Assembly: GCA_017550535.1 (NCBI GenBank)
Contig: JAFZOS010000067.1
Coordinates: 1-45,252, forward strand
Length of the DNA stretch: 45,252 bases
Origin: Lachnospiraceae bacterium
GTDB taxonomy: Bacteria; Bacillota; Clostridia; Lachnospirales; Lachnospiraceae
Reading direction: 5' to 3'
Shown here: positions 8,593-18,273 of the stretch, piece after piece
How positions within the stretch are numbered: position 1 is the first letter of the stretch
How the letters are laid out: each line of letters begins with the position of its first letter
Position numbers and translations under genes: made by a program
The notes under the pieces: model-generated
Seen by the model: only the letters and a program-made list of their open reading frames with translations
What the model was told of the DNA's origin: nothing
Database searches by the model: none

Positions 8593-8667
8593 GTCAGGAC
8601 ACGGGGACGGTTCTTCCGTCTGGTCTTATCATAAAACCAGACGGAAGAACCGTCCCCGTGTCCCGAC
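8593..8667. repeat. 28-bp perfect palindromic stem (REP/MITE-like)
   Basis: The arms 8597-8624 and 8636-8663 are perfectly complementary over 28 bp around an 11-nt AT-rich loop. Three more pairs follow at the base after one mismatch (8593-8595 with 8665-8667). The arm sequence contains GGACACGGGGACGGTTCTTC. No T-tract follows on either strand, so it is not a standard terminator. Such GGGGACGGTTC palindromes resemble dispersed REP-like elements associated with IS200-type transposases; that family link is from memory, not from a search. It sits between spoVG and pth. Confidence 0.8.
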
Positions 8668-8690
8668 CCACCAAATTATGAGGGACACAA

Positions 8691-9293
8691 ATGTACATGA
8701 TCGCGGGCCTTGGGAACCCCGGCAGGGAGTACGCCCACACAAGGCATAACGTAGGATGGGATACGCTGGACATTCTGGCGGACAAAAACAACATAAGCAT
8801 AGACACGGGTAAGTTCAAGGCGCTTATCGGAAAGGGCATTATCGAAGGGGAGAAGGTCATCCTTGTAAAACCCCTTACATATATGAACCTAAGCGGTGAG
8901 AGCCTGCGCCTTGCTGCGGATTATTTTAAGATAAATGTCGAAACTGAGCTTATAGTCGTATACGATGATATTTATCTGTCGCCAGGAAATGTCAGGATAA
9001 GAAAGCAGGGCAGTGCCGGCGGTCATAACGGGATGAAGAGCATCATCGGACACCTTGGCACCGAAGAATTCATGCGGGTGCGCATCGGCGTCGGCGAAAA
9101 GCCTAAGGGCTACGACCTTAAGGATTATGTTTTGAGCCACTTTTCGGATGAGGAACGCGCGGCCGTGGAAGAAGGCCTTATAAAAGCGGCAAATGCGGTG
9201 GAGACAATACTTTCAAATGGCGTGGATGCAGCCATGACGGAGTTTAACCGGAAGGAGGTTGTGGACACCTCATCCGGGAGTGATGAGGTGTAA
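8691..9293 (+). CDS. pth: Peptidyl-tRNA hydrolase
   Basis: 200 residues, ATG at 8691 with GAGGG at 8680-8684. It releases tRNA from peptidyl-tRNAs that drop off the ribosome. Visible motifs: MYMIAGLGNPGREYAHTRHN with catalytic His19 and Asn20, KPLTYMNLSGES, VVYDDIYLSPGNVRIRK (catalytic Asp), and GSAGGHNGMKSI. The last few residues are a variable acidic tail. mfd starts 4 nt after its stop, so the two are probably cotranscribed and coupled. Confidence 0.97.
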   Translation: MYMIAGLGNPGREYAHTRHNVGWDTLDILADKNNISIDTGKFKALIGKGIIEGEKVILVKPLTYMNLSGESLRLAADYFKINVETELIVVYDDIYLSPGNVRIRKQGSAGGHNGMKSIIGHLGTEEFMRVRIGVGEKPKGYDLKDYVLSHFSDEERAAVEEGLIKAANAVETILSNGVDAAMTEFNRKEVVDTSSGSDEV

Positions 9294-9296
9294 TCA

Positions 9297-12200
9297 GTGA
9301 ACACATTACTTGCACCACTCCGGGAAATGGCGGAGTATGAAGAGGGAAGGGCCCGGATAAAACGCTCTCCCGGCATAATTGAAATAAATGGCTGTGTCGA
9401 TTCGCAGAAGCTCCATGTCGTTTACGGATTAAGCGAAGGCTTCCGCTATAAGCTCATTGTTACCTACAGCGAGCAGCGGCTTAAGGAGATATCCGAGGAC
9501 TACGCTTTTTACGATAAGAACGTGGAAATGTACGGCGCAAGGGACTTAATATTCTATCAGGCCGATGTACACGGCAACCTGTTGACAAAGCAGAGGATGT
9601 CGTGCCTTAAGCCACTCATCGAAGGCGAGCCGGTCACGATAGTAACGACCTTCGATGCCCTGATGGAGCACATAGTCCCGATTGAAACGCTTGAAGCCCA
9701 TATAACGGATATAAGCGTCGGCGATCGTGTCGACTTAAAGGATCTGCAAAAACAGCTCACTACGCTCGGATACACCCGCAGCTATCAGGTTGAGGAAAGC
9801 GGGCAGTTTTCAGTGCGCGGCGGTATCATAGACATCTATACGCTGACGGGCGACAACCCCGTGCGTATCGAGCTGTGGGGTGATGAGGTTGATTCTATCC
9901 GCAGTTTTGACGTGTTAAGCCAGCGCTCGATAGAAAAGCTTGAGAGCATTATGATATTTCCGGCATCCGAGATCATCCTTACCGATGATGAAAAGGAAGC
10001 CGGTATCGACAGGCTGCTTGCGGATGCGAAAAAGTACGAGAAAAAGCTTATAAAGGATGAAAAGGCGGAAGCCGCGGCCCGTGTTAATTCACAGGCTCAG
10101 GAGATAGCGGAACAGGCTAAATATCTCGGAGTCAGCAGCCTAAACCTTGAAAGTTATGTAAACTACTTCTACAGCGAGGAAGTATCATTCCTCGACTATT
10201 TTGATACAAATAATACCCTGCTCATCCTTGATGAACCGGCCCGCCTTAAGGAAAAAGGCGACGTGACCGAGGCTGAGTTTAAAGAGTCAATGGAGTCAAG
10301 GCTTTTAAAGGGTTATATCCTTCCGGGGCAGACTGATATACTGTTTTCAAGGGCACAGATTATGGCTAAGGCAGCTCTTTTCCATGCGGCCGCCCTTTCC
10401 GCTCTGCCCGTTAACAAAAACGTATATAAGCCCGAGGAACGTTACTCGATGATCGCCAAGTCGATGAATTCATACAACAATTCATTCGAGGCGCTTAAAA
10501 AGGACCTGTTAAGGTTTAAGAAAAACGGTTACCGCGTACTGCTTCTGTCGGCTTCGCGCACAAGGGCAAAGAGGATAGCGGAAGACCTGATGGATGGCAG
10601 TTCTGGGGGAAGCCGGACGGATTTGGCGAGCGAAAATGATCCGGGCAACAGGGCTTCGGCAGGCACCGGCATCAGCGCCTTCTACACCGAGGATTTCACA
10701 CATGAGATAAAACCAGGCGAGATCATGGTTTCATACGGGCGGATAAGGCAGGGCTTTGAGTACCCGCTCATCAAGTTCGTTGTCATATCCGAATCCGATA
10801 TCTTTACCGCGCAGAAGAAAAAGAAAAAACACAAAAAGTACGAGGGCGGAAAAAAGATACAGGATCAGGCGGAACTTAACGTAGGCGATTACGTGGTCCA
10901 TGAGAGTCACGGGCTGGGTATCTACCGCGGTATCGAGCAGGTGAGCGTCGATCATGTGACCAAGGACTACATGAAGATAGAGTACAGGGACGGAGGAAAC
11001 TTATACATCCCTGCAACAAACCTGGATGCCATACAGAAATACGGCTCGGCAAAGGGCAGTACACCGAAATTAAACAAGCTTGGCGGAAGTGAATGGACAA
11101 AGACCAAGACAAGGGTCAAAACCGCAATAGATGAGATAGCAACGGACCTTGTAAAGCTGTATGCGGTAAGGCAGCTTAAGGAAGGCCACAGGTACGGTGA
11201 GGATACCGTATGGCAGGCCGAGTTTGAGGAGAGGTTCCCGTTTGAGGAGACCGAGGACCAGCTGGCTGCGATAGAAGCCACAAAGAGGGACATGGAATCC
11301 TCAAAGATTATGGACAGGCTCATTTGCGGGGATGTGGGCTACGGCAAGACAGAGATTGCCCTGCGCGCCGCATTCAAGGCAGTCCAGGATAACAAGCAGG
11401 TGGCATATCTTGTACCGACTACGATACTTGCGCAGCAGCATTACAATACCTTCATGCAGAGGATGAAGGATTATCCCGTGCGCATAGACATGCTGTCAAG
11501 GTTTAACTCACCCGCGCAGCAGAGGAAGACGATAAACGACCTTAAAAAGGGCATGGTGGATATAGTCATCGGAACACACCGCCTGCTTTCAAAGGACGTT
11601 GACTATAAGGATATAGGGCTGCTCATAATCGATGAGGAGCAGCGCTTCGGAGTACGGCATAAGGAAACGATAAAGAAGCTTAAGGAAAATGTGGATGTAC
11701 TGACTCTTACCGCAACTCCCATCCCACGTACACTGCACATGAGCCTTATCGGGATAAGGGATATGAGCGTACTTGAGGAGGCGCCGCAGGACCGTATGCC
11801 TATACAGACCTTCGTCATGGAATACAACGAAGAGCTTGTCAGGGAAGCGATCAACAGGGAACTTGCAAGGGACGGCCAGGTTTTCTATGTGTACAATAGA
11901 GTGGACACAATAGTCGAGATGACAAATTTCGTTCAGAAGCTTGTACCCGATGCAAACGTGGCGTTCGCTCACGGGCAGATGAAGGAGCAGGAGCTTGAAC
12001 GGATAATGGCCGATTTCATAAACGGCGAGATAGACGTCCTTGTGTCAACGACCATAATCGAAACAGGCCTTGATATATCGAATGTCAATACGATGATCAT
12101 ACATGATTCTGACAGGATGGGGCTTGCACAGCTGTACCAGCTGCGGGGCCGTGTCGGACGTTCAAACAGGACAGCCTATGCCTTCCTTATGTACAGGCGG

Positions 12201-12911
12201 GATAAGCTGCTTAAGGAGGTTGCGGAAAAGAGGCTGCAGGCCATACGTGATTTCACGGAATTAGGATCCGGTTACAAGATAGCCATGCGCGACCTTGAGA
12301 TAAGGGGCGCCGGCAACCTGTTAGGAGAAATGCAGAGCGGGCATATGGAAGCAGTGGGATACGACCTTTACTGCAAGATGTTAAGCGAAGCCGTGCGCAG
12401 CTTAAAGGGCATCGAGGCGCCCGATGACAACGAGGTTTCGGTCGACATCAACGTGGACGCATACATACCCGACAGCTATATAATGAATGAGAATCAGAAG
12501 ATCGACATCTACAAGCGCATCGCGGGCATCGACAGCGAGGGCGAGCGTGAGGAGATGAGAGATGAGTTAAGTGACCGTTTCGGAGAACTCCCTCAGGCGG
12601 TGTTAAACCTCCTTGACATAGCGAACATGAGGATGCTTGCAAGGCAGGTGTATATAAAGGATATAAAGGAAGAGAACAGGGCGATAAAGCTTTCCGTATA
12701 CGAAAAGGCAAAGTACGATCCCGTAAAGATAGCGCCGTTCATACAAAGCTTTAAGGGCGCGATGGTTTTAAAGACCGGCGAAAAACCCTACTTCCTGTAC
12801 CGGTTCCCTAAGGGGGAGGTGTATGAGAACGGAAGTTTAATACACCTTATAGAGGAACTGCTTACCGGGATGCGGGAGCTTAGGGAAAACGAGGAGATAG
12901 AAACGGCATAA
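9297..12911 (+). CDS. mfd: Transcription-repair coupling factor
   Basis: 1204 residues, GTG at 9297 behind GATGAGGTG (9282-9290). Mfd is an ATP-driven translocase that removes RNA polymerase stalled at DNA lesions and recruits UvrA. In order: UvrB-homology module (about 20-340), a linker with an insert rich in G/S/D (about 440-460), the RNA-polymerase-interacting CarD-like domain (about 520-600: LNVGDYVVHESHGLGIYRGI), and the RecG-like helicase core with Walker A GDVGYGKT (678-685) and DEEQ (779-782). Motif VI (QLRGRVGRS) and the C-terminal TRCF domain follow. It is slightly longer than the usual 1150-1180. The next gene starts 47 nt later with no terminator between. Confidence 0.97.
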   Translation: MNTLLAPLREMAEYEEGRARIKRSPGIIEINGCVDSQKLHVVYGLSEGFRYKLIVTYSEQRLKEISEDYAFYDKNVEMYGARDLIFYQADVHGNLLTKQRMSCLKPLIEGEPVTIVTTFDALMEHIVPIETLEAHITDISVGDRVDLKDLQKQLTTLGYTRSYQVEESGQFSVRGGIIDIYTLTGDNPVRIELWGDEVDSIRSFDVLSQRSIEKLESIMIFPASEIILTDDEKEAGIDRLLADAKKYEKKLIKDEKAEAAARVNSQAQEIAEQAKYLGVSSLNLESYVNYFYSEEVSFLDYFDTNNTLLILDEPARLKEKGDVTEAEFKESMESRLLKGYILPGQTDILFSRAQIMAKAALFHAAALSALPVNKNVYKPEERYSMIAKSMNSYNNSFEALKKDLLRFKKNGYRVLLLSASRTRAKRIAEDLMDGSSGGSRTDLASENDPGNRASAGTGISAFYTEDFTHEIKPGEIMVSYGRIRQGFEYPLIKFVVISESDIFTAQKKKKKHKKYEGGKKIQDQAELNVGDYVVHESHGLGIYRGIEQVSVDHVTKDYMKIEYRDGGNLYIPATNLDAIQKYGSAKGSTPKLNKLGGSEWTKTKTRVKTAIDEIATDLVKLYAVRQLKEGHRYGEDTVWQAEFEERFPFEETEDQLAAIEATKRDMESSKIMDRLICGDVGYGKTEIALRAAFKAVQDNKQVAYLVPTTILAQQHYNTFMQRMKDYPVRIDMLSRFNSPAQQRKTINDLKKGMVDIVIGTHRLLSKDVDYKDIGLLIIDEEQRFGVRHKETIKKLKENVDVLTLTATPIPRTLHMSLIGIRDMSVLEEAPQDRMPIQTFVMEYNEELVREAINRELARDGQVFYVYNRVDTIVEMTNFVQKLVPDANVAFAHGQMKEQELERIMADFINGEIDVLVSTTIIETGLDISNVNTMIIHDSDRMGLAQLYQLRGRVGRSNRTAYAFLMYRRDKLLKEVAEKRLQAIRDFTELGSGYKIAMRDLEIRGAGNLLGEMQSGHMEAVGYDLYCKMLSEAVRSLKGIEAPDDNEVSVDINVDAYIPDSYIMNENQKIDIYKRIAGIDSEGEREEMRDELSDRFGELPQAVLNLLDIANMRMLARQVYIKDIKEENRAIKLSVYEKAKYDPVKIAPFIQSFKGAMVLKTGEKPYFLYRFPKGEVYENGSLIHLIEELLTGMRELRENEEIETA

Positions 12912-12958
12912 GGTTAAGCAGGCAGGTACGCAGGCTTTAGCCATAAACGAGGTAGACA

Positions 12959-15802
12959 ATGAAATCCATTCAAACAAGGATAAGTATCGTAATAGCGATA
13001 ATAACGATCATAGCAACTGGTACGCTCATGATAACGGCGATGATCAGGAGCAGGTACGTCATTGATTCTGACTCAAATGAGATCATACTTCGGTCTGCGG
13101 AGTATTACGCCAACGAACTGGATGACAGTTTTAAGTCATCGGAACAGTCGGTGGGTTCAATATATAATTACGCGAAAAAGCGGGCAGAATCATACACCGA
13201 TTTTCTTCATGACAAAGATCAGATGGCAAGCTTTACGGAGGACATATCCGAGCTGTCAAAGAGCGTGGCCGAGAACACACGGGGCGCCATGGCAGTATAT
13301 CTGCGCTATAATCCTGATGATTTCGGACCGACCTCGGGTTTCTGGTACACGATTGACCCAAAGGACAATACATGGCATTCGGAAGAGCCGACCGATATGA
13401 GCCTGTATGACAAGGACGATGTCGAGCATGTCGGCTGGTACTATATTCCTATAGCGGCCGGGGAGCCCGTGTGGATGGATCCCTATTATAACAAAAACCT
13501 GGGAGTTGAGATGATCTCATACATCATCCCGTATTTCCATGACGGGTATCCCGTAGGGGTGATAGGGATGGATATAAACTTAGACCTGCTTAAGGAGGAA
13601 GTATCCGGGATAAAGCTTTACGATAGGAGCAAAGCATTCCTTATGTCAAAGGACGGAGACATCATATATCATCCTTCTTATGAAAATGGTGCCCGGCTTT
13701 TAGAAATGCCCGAAAATGAAAGAGAATATTTTACAAAGGTTACCTTAATGGAGCGGGATAAGGTTATATGGGAAAGGAATTTATGGAGTTTGCCTTCCAA
13801 GTTTATTATCAAGGATTTAAGGAACGGCATGAGCTTTTGCATAATGGTACCGAGGGTGACCATAGCACAGCCCCAGATAAGGCTTGTGATCAGGCTGTTT
13901 GTAACATCTGTCCTTATCGTGCTCGTTTCCCTGCTTGTAGGTATAAGGTGGGTTAAATCGATCATAACTCCGCTTAAAAAGATGACCGAGGTCGCCGACC
14001 GATATGCGGAGGGTGATTACAGCGAGAAGATGACAGTTGACAGCAAGGATGAGGTGGGCCGCCTGTCCCGCAGCCTTGAGACCATGTCAGAATCACTCGT
14101 TAAGCAGATCGAGATAGCCGATTCCGCAAACAGGGCCAAGTCTGCCTTCCTTTCAAATATGTCGCACGAGATACGTACGCCCATAAACGCCGTGCTCGGA
14201 CTTAATGAGATGATCCTTCGCGAAACGGAGGATAAGGATATCTTAACCTACTCCGAAAACATAAAGGCAGCAGGCAATACGCTGCTCGGGCTTATTAACG
14301 ATATCCTTGACTTTTCAAAGATCGAAGCAGGCAAGATCGAGATAGTGCCCGTGGATTACGACCTGTCATCTGTCATAAACGACCTTGTAAACATGGTAAG
14401 GATCCGTGCGGATGAAAAGGGACTTGCCCTCGAGCTTGATTTTGACAAAGATATACCAAAGATGCTTAACGGTGATGAGGTCCGCATAAAGCAGAGCATA
14501 ACCAACATTTTGACAAACGCTGTCAAGTATACAGAGAAGGGCTGCGTTACCTTTACGATGGGCTACGAAAAATGTGCGGACAATCCGGATGCGGTGCTTA
14601 TAAATGTAGCGGTAAAGGATACAGGCATCGGCATCAGGGAAGAGGATATGAAGAAGCTGTTCTCGGAGTTTGAGCGCATCGACGTCGAGCGCAACCGAAA
14701 CATCGAGGGCACCGGACTTGGCATGAACATAACCAGGAGCCTGCTTGACATGATGGGTTCGAAGCTCGTGGTCGAGAGCACCTACGGCGAGGGCTCCGTA
14801 TTCTCATTCTCCTTAAGGCAGAAGGTGGTAAAATGGGAGCCTCTCGGAGATTATAAAGAATCATACAACGCAAGCATTGCCGAAAAGGGTAAGTATAAGA
14901 GCGCATTTACCGCGCCCGATGCAAGGGTGCTCATGGTCGATGACAATGAGATGAACCTCCTTGTGTTCAAGAGCCTTGTAAAACAGACTCTTGTCAAGGT
15001 CGATACCGTATTAAGCGGTGATGAGTGCTTAAGTATATGCGGTGATAATAAGTACGATATCATCTTCCTTGACCATATGATGCCGGGCAAGGACGGTGTC
15101 GAAACGCTGCATGAATTAAAGGAGATGAAGAATGCGCCCAATATAGATACGCCGGTCGTATGCCTGACGGCCAATGCTATATCCGGCGCCCGCGAGGAAT
15201 ACTTGCGTGAGGGCTTTGACGATTACCTTACAAAGCCCATCGATCCGGAGCGGCTTGAGAGCATGATGATCGAGTATCTGCCTGAGGAGAAGACGGTCAG
15301 ATCCGGTTCCGGGTCGGTTAATGCGGATGTCAGGCCGGGTGATCCTGCGGATAAGGGTATCGTGCTTGAGTTTGACGCGGGCGGTGATGATGTAGTGCCC
15401 GGAAATGAAGAAGATGCAAAAGCCAACGATGCTTCAGCTGCCGGCCTTGATGCGCTTAATGATCAGGGCATCATAGATACAAAGCTTGGCATTAAGCACT
15501 GCGGCGGTGAAGAGGTATATATCGATATCTTAAAGACGTTCTGTGATGCGGCTGACGAAAACGATAAGCAGCTGCGCGGCTTCATCGAAAGCGGTGAAAT
15601 AAAGGAATATACAATAAAGATCCATTCATTAAAGAGTTCCGCAAGGACAATAGGCGCGGGGCATTTGGGAGAGACGGCAAAGGAACTTGAAGATGCCGGT
15701 AAGCGTGAGGATATGGACTTTATAAGGAAGAATCATGATAAGTTCATCGAAGAATATATGATGGTCAAGGATATGATAGATAAAAGCATAACCGCATCAT
15801 AA
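12959..15802 (+). CDS. Hybrid sensor histidine kinase (Cache-HAMP-HisKA-HATPase-REC-Hpt)
   Basis: 947 residues, ATG at 12959 with GAGGTAG at 12949-12955. First membrane helix about residues 7-29, then a large extracytoplasmic Cache-type sensor (to about 305, with WYTIDPKDN, PYYNKNLGVEMISYIIP and VGVIGMDINL). Second helix about 306-327, HAMP to about 380. HisKA has phospho-acceptor His403 in SNMSHEIRTPINAV. HATPase_c has N-box NILTNAVKYT and G-box DTGIGI. The receiver domain has VDDNEMN and phospho-acceptor Asp705 in FLDHMMPGKDG. A C-terminal Hpt domain carries His889 (KIHSLKSSARTIGA). The full phosphorelay is therefore on one chain, but no response regulator with an output domain is encoded next to it. 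The ligand cannot be told from sequence. Confidence 0.95.
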   Translation: MKSIQTRISIVIAIITIIATGTLMITAMIRSRYVIDSDSNEIILRSAEYYANELDDSFKSSEQSVGSIYNYAKKRAESYTDFLHDKDQMASFTEDISELSKSVAENTRGAMAVYLRYNPDDFGPTSGFWYTIDPKDNTWHSEEPTDMSLYDKDDVEHVGWYYIPIAAGEPVWMDPYYNKNLGVEMISYIIPYFHDGYPVGVIGMDINLDLLKEEVSGIKLYDRSKAFLMSKDGDIIYHPSYENGARLLEMPENEREYFTKVTLMERDKVIWERNLWSLPSKFIIKDLRNGMSFCIMVPRVTIAQPQIRLVIRLFVTSVLIVLVSLLVGIRWVKSIITPLKKMTEVADRYAEGDYSEKMTVDSKDEVGRLSRSLETMSESLVKQIEIADSANRAKSAFLSNMSHEIRTPINAVLGLNEMILRETEDKDILTYSENIKAAGNTLLGLINDILDFSKIEAGKIEIVPVDYDLSSVINDLVNMVRIRADEKGLALELDFDKDIPKMLNGDEVRIKQSITNILTNAVKYTEKGCVTFTMGYEKCADNPDAVLINVAVKDTGIGIREEDMKKLFSEFERIDVERNRNIEGTGLGMNITRSLLDMMGSKLVVESTYGEGSVFSFSLRQKVVKWEPLGDYKESYNASIAEKGKYKSAFTAPDARVLMVDDNEMNLLVFKSLVKQTLVKVDTVLSGDECLSICGDNKYDIIFLDHMMPGKDGVETLHELKEMKNAPNIDTPVVCLTANAISGAREEYLREGFDDYLTKPIDPERLESMMIEYLPEEKTVRSGSGSVNADVRPGDPADKGIVLEFDAGGDDVVPGNEEDAKANDASAAGLDALNDQGIIDTKLGIKHCGGEEVYIDILKTFCDAADENDKQLRGFIESGEIKEYTIKIHSLKSSARTIGAGHLGETAKELEDAGKREDMDFIRKNHDKFIEEYMMVKDMIDKSITAS

Positions 15803-15831
15803 GTGGAATATGTTCAAATGGGTGGTAAAAT

Positions 15832-16545
15832 ATGAACTATGCGATACTTTTGTCGGGCGGGACAGGAACAAGAACAGGTGCAGATAAGCCAAAGCAATAT
15901 GTCCGCGTAAACGGGCATATGATGGTGACATGCGCCCTTTCTGTGCTTTTAAGCAATTCGCAGATAGATAAGGTGATAATTACGGCCGATGAAGCGTGGC
16001 GGGATAAGATAATAAAGGATGCTTCGGATGCCGGGCTTGATACCGGGAAGATGATGGGGTTTGCCGACCCGGGCAAAACAAGGCAGCTTTCGATATTAAG
16101 TGCGCTTGAGTTTATTTATGCTGCTAACGAAAATTCTGCAGATACGGATGACGACACCGTCCTTGTCCATGATGCTGCGCGTCCCTATTTAACACAGGAA
16201 CTTATATCTGACTGCTACGATGCACTTGACGGATACGACGGTGTAATGCCGGTGCTTCCCATGAAGGATACGGTGTATTTAAGTGAAGACGGAAAAGGTA
16301 TCACAGGATTGCTTGACCGTAAGAGCGTATATGCGGGCCAGGCACCGGAATTATTTAAATTAAAACCATACTATGAGGCAAACAAACGCCTTTTGCCCGA
16401 TGATATCCTAAAGATAAACGGGGCCAGCGAGCCTGCGGTCATGGCAGGCATGAAGATAGCCATGATACCGGGCGATGAAACAAACGTGAAAGTAACTTCA
16501 GCCCTGGATCTTGAGAAGTATATTGAATTATCAGAAACAAGATAG
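15832..16545 (+). CDS. IspD/TarI-family cytidylyltransferase
   Basis: 237 residues, ATG at 15832. The IspD fold is clear: AILLSGGTGTRTGADKPKQY (CTP-binding glycine-rich loop), VHDAARPYLTQELI, and GLLDRKSVYAGQAPELFKL. IspD makes CDP-methylerythritol for isoprenoids; the close relative TarI makes CDP-ribitol for wall polymers. The start LSGGTGTRTG and the dehydrogenase directly downstream resemble TarI-TarJ pairs, so a CDP-alditol role is as likely as isoprenoid synthesis. Whether another ispD exists in the genome cannot be seen here. Confidence 0.85.
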   Translation: MNYAILLSGGTGTRTGADKPKQYVRVNGHMMVTCALSVLLSNSQIDKVIITADEAWRDKIIKDASDAGLDTGKMMGFADPGKTRQLSILSALEFIYAANENSADTDDDTVLVHDAARPYLTQELISDCYDALDGYDGVMPVLPMKDTVYLSEDGKGITGLLDRKSVYAGQAPELFKLKPYYEANKRLLPDDILKINGASEPAVMAGMKIAMIPGDETNVKVTSALDLEKYIELSETR

Positions 16546-16575
16546 TGTGATGACGGATTATCCGGAGGGAATGAT

Positions 16576-17652
16576 TTGAAAGCGTGGGTATTACACGATA
16601 TAGGAAATATAATATTTGAAGAAACGGAAAAACCTGTCCCGAAAGCAGGCGAGGTCCTTATAAATGTTAAGGCCGCAGGTATATGCGGTTCAGACATACC
16701 ACGCACCTTTGATACCGGCGCCCATAAGATGCCCATCATCATAGGACATGAGTTTTCGGGGATCGCAGCGGAAACGGGAAAAGGCGTCGATCCTGCATGG
16801 ATGGGAGCAAGGGTTGGCGTGTTCCCACTCATACCCTGCCGTAAATGCCCTCAGTGCCTAAGTGAAAGGTATGAACTGTGCAGGGATTATGATTATTTGG
16901 GGTCAAGGAGCAACGGCGCATTTGCGGAATACGTGGCGGTACCGGCCGGTAACCTTATAAAGCTTCCTGACAGCGTGTCGTTTGAGGAGGCCGCAATGCT
17001 TGAACCCATGGCGGTTGCGGTGCATGCGATACGGGGGATACTTACCGAAGGCGAACTAAACGGAAATGGCGCGGGTACAGACAAAGCAAAGGACTTAAAG
17101 ATCGCGGTTTACGGCCTCGGAACGATCGGTATGTTCGTTACCATGTTCCTTAAGGCAGCAGGCTTTGATAACCTTATCCTTCTCGGAAACAAGCAAAAGC
17201 AGAAGGAAATGATCGTTTCCATGGGCATTCCCGAAAGCTGTTACCGTGACGGAACATCAAATGAAACACTTAAACTAATAAAAGAGGCGGGCGGTGCCGA
17301 TATAATATATGAGTGCGTGGGCAGTCCGGCCTGTTACGAGGGCGCTGTTGATATCGCCGCACCGACGGGCAGGGTGATGCTCATAGGCAATCCCGGCTCT
17401 GATATGACTCTTAACAGGAATACTTACTGGAAGATATTAAGGAACAGCTTAACGCTTAAGGGAACGTGGAATTCATCGTTTACCGGTAAGGATGATGATG
17501 ACTGGCATTATGTGCTGAACCTGCTTGGGGACGGGACGGTGGATCCGAAGCGGTTCATAACCCACAGGTTCCCGCTTGAGGGCCTTAAACAGGGGCTTGA
17601 CATCATGCATGAGAAAAAAGAAGAATACGGCAAAATTGTCACATTGAATTGA
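16576..17652 (+). CDS. Zinc-dependent medium-chain dehydrogenase (GatD/TarJ-like)
   Basis: 358 residues. TTG start at 16576 with GGAGGG at 16564-16569. Catalytic zinc ligands lie in AAGICGSDIPRTF and GHEFSG, and four structural-zinc cysteines in PCRKCPQCLSERYELC. A Rossmann domain follows (AVYGLGTIGMFVTMFLKAAG). The sequence most resembles galactitol-1-phosphate 5-dehydrogenase and other polyol-phosphate dehydrogenases. Next to an IspD/TarI-like transferase, one plausible reaction is reduction of a ketose phosphate to the alditol phosphate that is then CDP-activated, as TarJ does with ribulose-5-phosphate. The substrate is inferred from context only. Confidence 0.88.
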   Translation: MKAWVLHDIGNIIFEETEKPVPKAGEVLINVKAAGICGSDIPRTFDTGAHKMPIIIGHEFSGIAAETGKGVDPAWMGARVGVFPLIPCRKCPQCLSERYELCRDYDYLGSRSNGAFAEYVAVPAGNLIKLPDSVSFEEAAMLEPMAVAVHAIRGILTEGELNGNGAGTDKAKDLKIAVYGLGTIGMFVTMFLKAAGFDNLILLGNKQKQKEMIVSMGIPESCYRDGTSNETLKLIKEAGGADIIYECVGSPACYEGAVDIAAPTGRVMLIGNPGSDMTLNRNTYWKILRNSLTLKGTWNSSFTGKDDDDWHYVLNLLGDGTVDPKRFITHRFPLEGLKQGLDIMHEKKEEYGKIVTLN

Positions 17653-17677
17653 CTTAATGACAGTTTTCCTGTATAAT
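17649..17677 (+). promoter_or_regulatory. Strong predicted sigma-A promoter
   Basis: TTGACT (17649-17654), 17-nt spacer, TATAAT (17672-17677). It overlaps the stop codon of the dehydrogenase gene and starts transcription about 40 nt before the membrane protein gene at 17725. Confidence 0.75.
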
Positions 17678-17724
17678 CTTTATACCTATTTGACAGTTGT
17701 TTTACAACAGGATGGTAGTGCCGG

Positions 17725-18261
17725 ATGAATGAAAAAAAGATCAGGATAATACTGTATGCGATGATGGCCGTTATCATCGTGCTTCTGTGCGTTTCAAGCT
17801 ATATGCTGGGCGTTGCGCATGAAAGGGGCAGGGGAGCACATGCGGCGGCGGCGGTAAGCAGCGATGAATCCGGCAAAAAGCGGGATACCGTCGTAAATAA
17901 GAAAAACGTCGATACCGTGGCTGAGGGCATGGAAAAGGAAAAGTCAAAGCCCACAAGTTACGAGGCGGTCATGAACACCGAATGGAAGCTTGCAGATGAC
18001 GGAATGACCGTTACAAACGCATATGTCGAGAACAGTTACGAGAATAAAGATACCGTAGTGTTTGATGTGACCCTGGGGGATGAGGAGGAACCGCTCTACA
18101 CATCGCCCGAGATACCGGTAGGCGGCAAGGTTACCGAAATAAAGTTTAAAAAGCCGGTTGAGGGTGAGCAGAAAGCTACGGTAACGTATCATCTGCTTGA
18201 TAAGTCCGGTGAGGAGACAGGCATTGTGAAGGCCGGAGTTACGCTCATAAGCGGAGAATGA
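17725..18261 (+). CDS. Single-pass membrane protein, module copy 1
   Basis: 178 residues, ATG at 17725 behind AGGATGG (17709-17715). A short basic cytoplasmic N-terminus is followed by one helix (about 7-27, ILYAMMAVIIVLLCVSSYML), a charged linker, and an extracellular beta-rich domain: NVDTVAEGMEKE, TEWKLADDGMTVTNAYVEN, DEEEPLYTSPEIPVGGKV and VTYHLLDKSGEE. It is paralogous to the protein at 23357: EEPLYTSPEIPVGGKV corresponds to QEPIYQSPVIPLGAVL, and VTYHLLDK to MVYHLVDK. Each copy is followed by a secreted protein, and the two secreted proteins are also related. No known family recognised. A role in assembling or anchoring the secreted partner is inferred. Confidence 0.8.
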   Translation: MNEKKIRIILYAMMAVIIVLLCVSSYMLGVAHERGRGAHAAAAVSSDESGKKRDTVVNKKNVDTVAEGMEKEKSKPTSYEAVMNTEWKLADDGMTVTNAYVENSYENKDTVVFDVTLGDEEEPLYTSPEIPVGGKVTEIKFKKPVEGEQKATVTYHLLDKSGEETGIVKAGVTLISGE

Positions 18262-18273
18262 CGGAGGCAGGTT

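Noticed and set aside
8597-8663. Reading the 28-bp palindrome as the spoVG terminator
   Set aside because: No T-run on either strand and an unusually long perfect stem; a repeat element is more likely, though it could still impede polymerase.
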